This document shows, piece by piece, positions 42,534-50,750 of a stretch of DNA of 64,000 nucleotides. Origin of the DNA: Acanthacorydalis orientalis (taxonomy: Eukaryota; Arthropoda; Insecta; Megaloptera; Corydalidae); contig CM068317.1 of the NCBI GenBank assembly GCA_034766995.1, positions 26,946,001 to 27,010,000 of the forward strand, given 5' to 3'. The notes under the pieces are model-generated. The model was given only the letters and a program-made list of their open reading frames with translations, searched no databases and was not told the DNA's origin. Each line of letters opens with the position of its first letter. Within the stretch, counting starts at the first letter, position 1. A program made the translations under genes and the position numbers.

Positions 42534-44560
42534 GTTTTTCGTCTATAAATAGTCGAAATTAAATGAGAAACAGCTAGTATCATACATGGTTAGATGTGTC
42601 TTAAAATTATCTATCACATGGTGTGCAATTGAATTGGATTTTTTTCACAAAGGCCTATTTTTAACCAAAAAAACCATTGTTCAACCAGTTTTTCCGATAT
42701 AAGTAGTCGAAATTAAATGCAAAACGGCCAATATCATACATGGTTAGATGCGTCTTAAAATTATCTATTACAGGATGTGCGATTCGATTGAATTATTTTC
42801 CTAAATGGCCTTATTTTACACAAAAAACCCGTTTTTCAACCAGTTTATCGGCTATAAGTAGTCGAAATTAAGTGCAAAACTGCTAATGTTATACATTGTT
42901 AGATGCGTCTTGAAATTATCTATCACGTGGTGTGTGATTCGATCCGATTATTTTCCAAAATGGCTTTATTTTACCCAAAAAAAAGGTTTTCCAACCAGTT
43001 TTTCGGCCATAAGTAGTCGAAATTAACTCCGAATCGACTAACGCCGCACATCGTTAGATGCGTCCTAATATTATCTATCTCGTGGTGTACAATTCGATTC
43101 GTTTATTTTGCAAAAAAACCTAATTTTGCCCCAAAAACCCATTTTTCAACCAGTTTTTCGGCCATAAGTAGTCGAAATTAAGTCCGAATCGACTAGTATC
43201 GCACATCGTTAGATGCGCCTTGAAATTATCTATCACGTGGTGTGCAATTCAATTCGTTTATTTTGCAAAAAAACCTAATTTTGCCCCAAAAACCCATTTT
43301 TCAACCAGTTTTTCGGCCATAAGTAGTCGAAATTAAGTCCGAATCGACTAATGTCGCACATCGTTAGATGCGTCTTAAAATTATCTATTACAGGATGTGC
43401 GATTCGATTGAATTATTTTCCTAAATGGCCTTATTTTACACAAAAAACCCGTTTTTCAACCAGTTTTTCGGCTATAAGTAGTCGAAATTAAGTGCAAAAC
43501 TGCTAATGTTATACATTGTTAGATGCGTCTTGAAATTATCTATCTCGTGGTGTGCAATTCGTTTCGTTTATTTTGCAAAAAAACCTAATTTTGCCCCAAA
43601 AACCCATTTTTCAACCAGTTTTTCGGCCATAAGTAGTCGAAATTAAGTCTGAATCGACTAATGTCGCACATCGTTAGATGCGTCTTAAAATTATCTATCT
43701 CGTGGTGTGCAATTCTTTTCGAATATTTTGCAAAAAAGCCCAATTTTGCCCCAAAAACCCATTTTTCAATTAGTTTTTCGGCCATAAGTAGTCGAAATTA
43801 AGTCCAGATCGACTAATATCGCACATCGTTAGATGCGCCTTGAAATTATCTATCACGTGGTGTGCAATTCAATTCGTTTATTTTGCAAAAAAACCTAATT
43901 TTGCCCCAAAAACCCATTTTTCAACCAGTTTTTCGGCCATAAGGAGTCGAAATTAAGTCCGAATCGACTAATGTCGCACATCGTTAGATGCGTCTTAAAA
44001 TTATCTATCTCGTGGTGTGCAATTCGTTTCGAATATTTTGCAAAAAAGCCCAATTTTGCCCCAAAAACCCATTTTTCAATTAGTTTTTCGGCCATAAGTA
44101 GTCGAAATTAAGTCCAGATCGACTAATATCGCACACCGTTAGATGCGCCTTGAAATTATCTATCACGCGGTGTGCAATTCAATTCGTTTATTTTGCAAAA
44201 AAACCTAATTTTGCCCCAAAAACCCATTTTTCAACCAGTTTTTCGGCCATAAGTAGTCGAAATTAAGTCCGAATCGACTAATGTCGCACATCGTTAGATG
44301 CGTCTTAAAATTATCTATTACAGGATGTGCGATTCGATTGAATTATTTTCCTAAATGGCCTTATTTTACACAAAAAACCCGTTTTTCAACCAGTTTTTCG
44401 GCTATAAGTAGTCGAAATTAAGTGCAAAACTGCTAATGTTATACATTGTTAGATGCGTCTTGAAATTATCTATCTCGTGGTGTGCAATTCGTTTCGAATA
44501 TTTTGCAAAAAAGCCTAATTTTGCCCCAAAAACCCATTTTTTAACCTGTTTTCCCGATTG
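42534..44560. repeat. Satellite subfamily S3: 13 tandem 155 bp monomers
   Basis: The landmark GTTTTTCGGCCATAAGTAGT (or variant) starts at 42,534, 42,688, 42,843, 42,998, 43,153, 43,308, 43,463, 43,618, 43,773, 43,928, 44,083, 44,238, 44,393 and (truncated) 44,548: spacing is 155 throughout except one 154. Other words: CGAAATTAAGTCCGAATCGA, CATCGTTAGATGCGTCTTAA, ATCTATCTCGTGGTGTGCAA and CCTAATTTTGCCCCAAAAAC. The short frames on the minus strand are read-through of the repeat. Confidence 0.95.
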
Positions 44561-45556
44561 ATTTTGAGACAATATCTAAAAAGCTTCGTTAAACCCGAGT
44601 GAGATACACATACAAACCCACACATCAACCCCACAACCCCAAACATACACACCCACTCATACAGACCCGCACGTACAGACCCGCACGTACAGACCCGCAC
44701 GTACAGACCCGCACGTACAGACCCGCACGTACAGACCCGCACGTACAGACCCGCACATACAGACCCGCACACAATGTCTAAAAATCACTCGGATTTGACG
44801 ACGATTTTTGTGTGGGTGTGTGCGTGTAGGTGCGTACGTGTGGGTCTGTACATGTGGGTGCGTACGTGTGGGTCTGTACATGTGGGTGCGTACGTGTGGG
44901 TGCGTACGTGTAGGTGCGTACGTGTGGGTGCGTACGTGTGGGTGCGTACGTGTGGGTGCGTACGTGTGGGTGCGTACGTGTGGGTGCGTACGTGTAGGTG
45001 TGTACGTGTGGGTGTGTACTTGTGAGCTGTACGTGCGGGTCTGTATGTGCAGGTCTGTACGTGTGGGTCTGTGTGTGTGTGGTCCTTGTGTGTGGGTTTG
45101 TGTGTGTGTGGGTCTGTGTGTGTGTGGGTCTGTACGTGTGGGTCTGTATGTGTAGGTCTGTGTGTGCGGGTCTGTGTGCGCGGGTCTCTACGTGCGGTTC
45201 TGTACGTGTGTGGGTCTATGTGTGTGGGTCTGTGTGTGTGGGTCTGTGTGTGTGGGTCTGTGTGTGTGGGTCTGTACGTGCGGGTCTGTATGAGTGGATG
45301 TGTGTTTGGGGTTGTGTGGTTGATGTGTGGGTTTGTATGTGTATCTCACTCGGGTTGAACGAAGCTTTTTAGATATTGTCTCAAAATCAATCGGGAAAAC
45401 TTGTTGAAAAACGGGTTTTTTGGGCAAAATTTTGCTTTTTTGGAAAATAATTGAATCGAATTGCACACCACGAGATAGATAATTTCAAGACGCATCTAAC
45501 GATGTTCGACGTTAGTCGATTCGGATTTAATTTCGACTACTTATGGCCGAAAAACC
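44395..45556. repeat. Large inverted duplication with a GT-rich centre
   Basis: The arm at about 44,395-44,700 (end of S3, then CCCGATTGATTTTGAGACAA, GAGTGAGATACACATACAAA, CCCAC...) returns as its reverse complement at about 45,260-45,556 with few differences. The ~560 bp between is GT-rich minisatellite, whose strand composition also switches from CA to GT near 44,780. Confidence 0.85.
44655..45330. repeat. 14 bp minisatellite, C-rich then G-rich strand
   Basis: At 44,661-44,770 the unit is ACAGACCCGCACGT with 14 bp period (44,661, 44,675, 44,689...). From 44,805 the complement appears: units such as GTGGGTGCGTACGT and GTGGGTCTGTACAT, still mostly 14 bp, drifting to GGTCTGTGTGTGTG toward 45,270. 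The two strands meet at a hairpin-derived spacer (TGTCTAAAAATCAC). Confidence 0.9.
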
Positions 45557-45629
45557 CTCGAGTGATTCTTAGACATTGTCTAAATCGTCACTAAACTCGA
45601 GAGAATTTTTACATTATCGTCAAACCTGA

Positions 45630-46135
45630 GTGTGTGTACATGTGTTTGTGCGTCTAGGTGTGTACGTGTGGGTGTGTACGTGTGGGTGTGTACGTGTGGG
45701 TGTGTACGTGTGGGTGTGTACGTGTGGGTGTGTACGTGTGGGTGTGGGTGTGTACGTGTGGGTGTGTACGTGTGGGTGTGTACGTGTGAGTCTGTGTGTG
45801 TGGATCTGTGTGTGTGGGTCTGTGTGTGTGGGTCTGTGTGTGTGGGTCTGTGTGTGTGGGTCTGTGTGTGTGGGTCTGTACGTGTGGGTCTGTGTGTGTG
45901 GGTCTGTGTGTGTGGGTCTGTGTGTGTGGGTCTGTGTGTGTGGGTCTGTGTGTGTGGGTCTGTGTGTGTGGGTCTGTGTGTGTGGGTCTGTACGTGTGGG
46001 TCTGTACGTGTGGGTCTGTACGTGTGGGTCTGTACGTGTGGGTCTGTACGTTTGGGTCTGTGTGTGTTTGGTCTGTATGCGTGGATCTGTTTGGGTTTGT
46101 ATGTGTGGGTTTGTATGTTCGACTGTGAATGCGTG
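45630..46135. repeat. 14 bp GT-rich minisatellite
   Basis: First block GGTGTGTACGTGTG (45,655-45,785), then GGTCTGTGTGTGTG (45,790-45,985), then GGTCTGTACGTGTG (45,985-46,060), all 14 bp period. Homogeneous blocks of variants suggest local expansion. The long open frames on both strands here are repeat artefacts. Confidence 0.9.
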
Positions 46136-46179
46136 AGTGCGATATTGCGTATATGGATACTCACACACGACACAGACAC

Positions 46180-46613
46180 GCGGACACACACATGTACGCA
46201 CGGACACACGTTCCAAGTCGTGCGAGGTCCAGATGCTGTTTGTTAGATAATGACCTCTATTTTTTTTGACTTAAACACTTTGTTGCGCAACTAGGTTGTT
46301 TCGTGAAAACACGGCTCAAAGTTTCAATGACGTCTGATTCCTGATCTCCACGCGATGAGAATAAAGGGATCGTGTATCATAGTTAATTAGGTAACGTGGC
46401 TGGAACGCTGGAGGTCTCTGGGTCGAGCCTCTGTTGAATGTTTTGTATCTATCTTTCTTTGACTCTACGCAGTGCGTGGTCGAGAGTCACCACTCCTTTT
46501 GTGGTTCGTCACTCCTCGTGCTTAACTTGGTTGCTTGTTGTGTAATATTTTGCAGTTTGCTATGTTGCACCGTACCTGTAGTCGATTTATTTCAAAGTTA
46601 TTGTATAAATGTA

Positions 46614-46680
<67 letters not shown>
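46180..46680 (+). repeat. Composite repeat unit, copy 2
   Basis: CA-rich head (ACGGACACACGTTCCAAGTC), then GTGCGAGGTCCAGATGCTGT, the body shared with copy 1, a B-box-like GGGTCGAGCCT at 46,420-46,430, ACCACTCCTTTTGTGG, and a (TA)n tail at 46,618-46,680. Confidence 0.65.
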
Positions 46681-46683
<3 letters not shown>

Positions 46684-46724
46684 TTTTTGCCTTTGCATTT
46701 CGACTACTTATGTTTTTTCAACTA

Positions 46725-47116
46725 GTATTTTTTTGCCTTCAACACTTTGGTGGGTTTCGGGGTTGTTACGGGAAAACACGGCTCAATATTTCAATGACGT
46801 CTGATTCCTGATCTCCATGCGACGAGAATAAAGGGAACGCGTAGCATAGTTAGGTAACGTGACCGGAACGCTGATCGTCTCTGGGTCGAGTCTCTGTTGG
46901 ATTTTTTTTATCTAACTTAGGCCGTACGCAGTGCGACAAGGTTCACCACTCCTTTTGTGGTTCGCCACTCCTCGTGCTTAACTTGGTTGCTTGTTGTGTA
47001 ATATTTTGCAGTTTGCTATGTTGCACCGTAGCTGTGATCGATTTATTTCAAATTTATCGTGACAATTTTTGAAAAGTATAATATTGTAATATTAATACAA
47101 TTTTATTCACAGTTTA
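46725..47116 (+). repeat. Composite repeat unit, copy 3 (5'-truncated)
   Basis: Enters the unit at TTTGCCTTCAACACTTTGGT. A box TAGCATAGTTAGG (46,842-46,854) and B box GGTCGAGTCT (46,884-46,893) are clear, followed by the common body and a short A/T-rich end. Confidence 0.65.
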
Positions 47117-47282
47117 TAGTGGGTACATGTGTGGGTGTGTGGCCTAGTAAATGTGTGTGTATGTCTGTGCCCGAATGAATGTGTGGGTCTGTGTCTGAAT
47201 GTATATATGAGTGGTTGTGTGAATGTTCGGATCTGTGGGTTTAATATTGCGTATATGGTGGACACACACCCACGGACACATG
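47117..47282. repeat. GT-rich spacer minisatellite
   Basis: Degenerate GTGTGGGT/GTGAATG words, then CA-rich GGACACACACCCACGGACAC leading into copy 4. Confidence 0.75.
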
Positions 47283-47715
47283 TTTCAAATCGTGCAAGGG
47301 CCGGGTGCTGTTTGGTATATATTGACCCCTAGTTTATTTTGCCTTAAACACTTTGATGCGCTTCTGGGTTGTTCCGGGAAGCATGATTCAAAGTTTCAAT
47401 GACGTCTGATTCCTGATCTCCATGCGATGAGAATAAAGGGAACGCGTAGCATAGTTAGTTAGGTAACGTGGCCGGAACGCTGATCGTCTCTAGGTCGAGT
47501 CTCTGTTGGATTTTTTTATCTAACTTAGACCGTACGCAGTGCGTCAAGGTTCACCACTCCTTTTGTGGTTCGCCACTCCTCGTGCTTAACTTGGTTGCTT
47601 GTTGTGTAATATTTTGCAGATTGCTATGTTGCACCGTAGCTGTAATCGATTTATTTCAAATTTATGGTGACAATTTTGGAAAAAAATAATATTGTAATAT
47701 TAACACAGTTTTATT
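47283..47715 (+). repeat. Composite repeat unit, copy 4
   Basis: CAAATCGTGCAAGGGCCGGG head, shared body, A box TAGCATAGTTAG near 47,446-47,457, B box GGTCGAGTCT at 47,493-47,502, ACCACTCCTTTTGTGG, then the 3' end TTTATTTCAAATTTATGGTG. Very close to copy 3, implying local duplication. Confidence 0.65.
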
Positions 47716-47869
47716 CTTTCATCATATTGTTATAAATGTAATAAGTTTTTAAATTATTTATGAAAACTTAGTAATATATTTTTAAAAAATATACCACTAT
47801 GCATAGAGAAAAAAGTTGTATAAGGTATAGATCACTAATACAGAATGTAACATTTTAATTAGTAAAATT

Positions 47870-47967
<98 letters not shown>

Positions 47968-48180
47968 GTTATTTGCATCTTGTTTCCAGGTTCAGAAAAT
48001 ATCTATCAGTAAGCTGCTGCTGTTGTCTTCATATAATTGTATTTCTGGACAGACTTCAAAATACCATTTAAATAGATATATTTTATGTCTGTAGAATATA
48101 TATATTTGATATCAATAAATATAACTTCATATTATATATGAGTATTTATTTCTAAAATATATTTGTATGTATTTCAGAGA
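47716..48180. repeat. AT-rich spacer with long (TA)n
   Basis: About 90 bp of pure TA at 47,873-47,963; otherwise unique AT-rich sequence. No gene. Confidence 0.85.
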
Positions 48181-48504
48181 TCCATGTTACAAGTATACTG
48201 CAAGTTCACTAGTCATATTCTAAAATAACATTACAATGTACACTGTGGTATGTATTGAACTTGTAATATACAAGTTCAAGTGTAATGTATTCATGCATAT
48301 CTGTATTATGCATGCACCAAGTACCCATATATACATGTTATGAATGGATGGATACTTGGTGCATGCATATACAGAGATATGCATGAACACATTACACTTG
48401 ACCATGTATACTACAAGTACAATACATACAACAGTGTACATATAATGTTATTTTAGAATATGACTATATATGAACTTGCACTAAATACTTATAAATAACA
48501 TGGA
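48181..48504. repeat. 324 bp foldback element (near-perfect hairpin)
   Basis: Left arm starts TCCATGTTA, right arm ends TAACATGGA. Blocks pair all along: AGTCATATTCTAAAATAACA, GTATGTATTG, CAAGTGTAATGT, TTCATGCATATCT and TGCATGCACCAAGTA each recur as reverse complement. The loop lies near 48,330-48,350. Best read as a foldback MITE or a hairpin-RNA locus; no coding content. Confidence 0.85.
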
Positions 48505-48522
48505 TAAGATCACTAGATAGAT

Positions 48523-48620
48523 ATGAAGGTAGAGCGGTTAGGTATAAACGCTCTACTGCTGTCGAAGAGCAGCGTCCGTACTGTCGGTTCGACAGAGACG
48601 TCGAACCAACCTAGTTATCG
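48523..48620 (+). ncRNA. tRNA-like module (tRNA-Ser-like, not a complete tRNA)
   Basis: D-arm-like pairing GAGCG/CGCTC (48,532-48,536 with 48,549-48,553). Anticodon-arm-like CTGCT/AGCAG (48,556-48,560 with 48,568-48,572) closing a 7-nt loop GTCGAAG, which would place anticodon CGA (Ser). B-box-like GGTTCGA at 48,586-48,592. No acceptor stem pairs and the T arm is imperfect, so this is a tRNA-derived head (SINE or pseudo-tRNA), not a working tRNA gene. Confidence 0.4.
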
Positions 48621-48704
48621 GAAGCATGAGTGGTATCGGAAGCTCTAGTGGTATCGGAGGCTGAATTAAACAGAGGAAAAGCAAGTTCTGAGTTAATACT
48701 GTAT

Positions 48705-48840
48705 AAGAACGACGTGGTGCAGTGGATAGCACACACGTCCAAATTACTATTGCTGGCATGGTCACTGTCCTCGGATCGAATCCGAAGATCGGTGTCTGTC
48801 CAGGCCTATACGGCGGTATATGTTTGAAAATAACATGTAC
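48705..48840 (+). repeat. tRNA-Arg-like SINE module
   Basis: A box TGGTGCAGTGG (48,715-48,725) within a D arm GTGC-AGTGGATA-GCAC, and B box GGATCGAATCC (48,773-48,783). The head resembles tRNA-Arg genes. It runs into a short hairpin (CCTATACGG ... CCGTATAGG, about 48,802-48,848) and then the GC-rich palindrome. Confidence 0.55.
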
Positions 48841-48854
48841 CGTATAGGAAAATT

Positions 48855-49092
48855 GCCCGTCTACCTCGGCCTCCGTGGTACCTGGGTCCCGACCGCCTCG
48901 GTTCGCCCGCCTCGCTCTGAGCGAGGCGGACGGGCCAGGCGGCTCGCCGCGCTTCGGCGCCCGGCCTCGCTTGAAAAAGCGAGGCCGGGTAGCCGGGGCC
49001 GGCGAGCCGCCTGGCCCGTCCGCCTCGCTCGGAGCGAGGCCGGGCGAGCCGGGCGGCCGGGGCCCGGGTACCACGAGGCCGGGTAGGCGGGC
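48855..49092. repeat. GC-rich palindrome, ~240 bp
   Basis: Arms of about 110 bp from GCCCGTCTACCTCGGCC (left end) to GGCCGGGTAGGCGGGC (right end), meeting at CCTCGCTTGAAAAAGCGAGG (48,967-48,986). Smaller palindromes nest inside (GCCTCGCTCTGAGCGAGGC). Composition is the opposite of the surrounding AT-rich DNA. The long minus-strand frame across it (48,553-49,254) is a by-product. Confidence 0.85.
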
Positions 49093-49129
49093 GCGTTTTC
49101 GCCGCCGCCGCATCAAAGAGGTTAATTCA

Positions 49130-49320
49130 TGGTTTTTTGATGACGTTTCAAGATGGCGGCCGGTGACGTCGCCGAGTGACGTTTTGCCGTGTGACGTCAG
49201 AGTATTTTCGGAAAAATCTGCTAAGTCCACGCGCATGCGCAGTGCGCTGGTCACGTGACCTGGAAATTTGGCCAGAGCTTCGCCCCCACCACCCTGAAAA
49301 TTTTCTTATAAATCGGATAA
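49130..49320 (+). promoter_or_regulatory. CpG-rich promoter-like segment
   Basis: Within 170 bp: YY1-like AAGATGGCGGC (49,150-49,160), CRE-type TGACGTC (49,164), TGACGTTT (49,177), TGACGTCA (49,192-49,199), NRF-1-like GCGCATGCGCAGTGCGC (49,231-49,247), E-box TCACGTGA (49,251-49,258), a GC/CACC stretch CGCCCCCACCACCC, and a TATA-like TATAAAT (49,307-49,313). The order suits plus-strand transcription starting near 49,340. No gene is recognised downstream. Confidence 0.45.
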
Positions 49321-50750
49321 GGGTTGCGGATGAGAGAACGTGTCGGACGGAGTCTAAGTCTCGACTACGATATATATGCATGCGTAATCGGATACGATTT
49401 ATACATTCGTGTATTGCACTTACAGAGCTTATTACGATCTATTATCGGACAGAATCAGATAACGGAGGCGATATAAGTTATCGGACAATAAATCGTAGAC
49501 CGTTTACGCATATATATATTTATATATGAAGTAAAAACGCATAAGTATTTTGAAATCGGAAAGGATATTTTATTTAAAAGACGCTCGTGAATCTTATTGC
49601 GATTACGAACATATAAAGCCTAACTACATACATAAGTAATAACATTGCGATATCGATTTTATTCTTTGTTTTACGTATATAAATCGGAAAGGTTTAATGT
49701 ACTACGGTTACTTCGTTCATCACTCGCAGGTAATCGTTTAACGTACAAAAATATCTACACCGTTTCGGTTACATACGATAACCACACCGTCCGTTTTTAC
49801 ATTACTTACGGTACGCTGTTCGATGACCGTTCGGTGTATAACAACACAAAGGACGTACGGTCTAAAAGATACATTATGGTGTACGATATTTATTACTGAT
49901 TAAAACAATCATTAAATTAATATAAAGTCTTAATCGATTACCATAAAATCAGATACAAAAATAACAGTAGTACATAGCTGCTAGAGGTAACGTAACAATG
50001 TGCGAAAAAATACATATTTATAACGATTAATGTTTATTTCAAACAAATATGCAATTGTAAATTGATTATTTTAATATTACCATAACGATAAAAACAACTA
50101 TAAATTAAAGTTTTCAGAAAATCTATTAAACACCGACGGAGATGACATCTCAAAACTTCACACTACCACTTCTCAGATGTTAATCGAGCATACGTTACAT
50201 TCGTACACACACGACAATTCATACGACATACCAGACCAGCGTTCCGACTGACGCCCTATCCTACCCGACACGTAGCTAACGATATAAGCCTACCCGAGTC
50301 TGTATCTAAACGATCTATTTTAAAACCTGCCTGATATATTAGAGCTAAACTATCTACTCCTACCCGAGACGATTCGAATGTAAACGGCCTAAACCGATAT
50401 AATTAAACGAGACGAAAATGTCGGATTCGAGCTAAACGAGCTAATGACACAAACACTTGTTCAAAACACACGTATCTCACAGAGTGTTTAAATATGTTTC
50501 GACTTTCTGAAAACTTTTGCAGATATAAAACGAGAAAAGGAAATATCATTAAATATTCATCCGATGAAAGATCGCTTTTAGCGATTCATATACTTAAAGA
50601 CGAATTATTTTTCAATTATATGTATTGTATATCGCACATTGAAAGTTACCGATATCGTAAACAACATCACTTTTCTATTTTCGATAGACATATAAATTAA
50701 TAAAAATATAAAATAATCATTTACATTGTACAAACTTTTGCAGGTACGTT
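49321..50750. other. CpG-richer transcribed-looking segment without recognised gene
   Basis: Much higher CG dinucleotide use than flanking DNA (ATCGGA, TACGA, CGATAT words). No frame looks like a known protein. Possible splice donors CTCGCAG|GTAATC near 49,730 and TTTTGCAG|GTACGTT near 50,743. CCTACCCGA(G/C) recurs at about 50,262, 50,290 and 50,363. It could be an unspliced noncoding exon or the body of an unknown element. Confidence 0.35.

Noticed and set aside
43585..44095. Two identical 66-codon minus-strand frames
   Set aside because: They are 310 bp apart, exactly two 155 bp satellite monomers; a product of the tandem repeat.
42534..44560. CRISPR-like regular repeat spacing
   Set aside because: The entire 155 bp is repeated with no unique spacers; this is eukaryotic satellite DNA.
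45580..46246. Long Cys/Val- and Thr/His-rich frames of about 200 codons on both strands
   Set aside because: A 14 bp GT-rich repeat without stop codons stays open in several frames; no domains and no start context.
48553..49254. 233-codon minus-strand frame rich in Arg, Pro and Gly
   Set aside because: It runs through the GC-rich palindrome, where stop codons are rare by composition, and crosses two tRNA-like modules.
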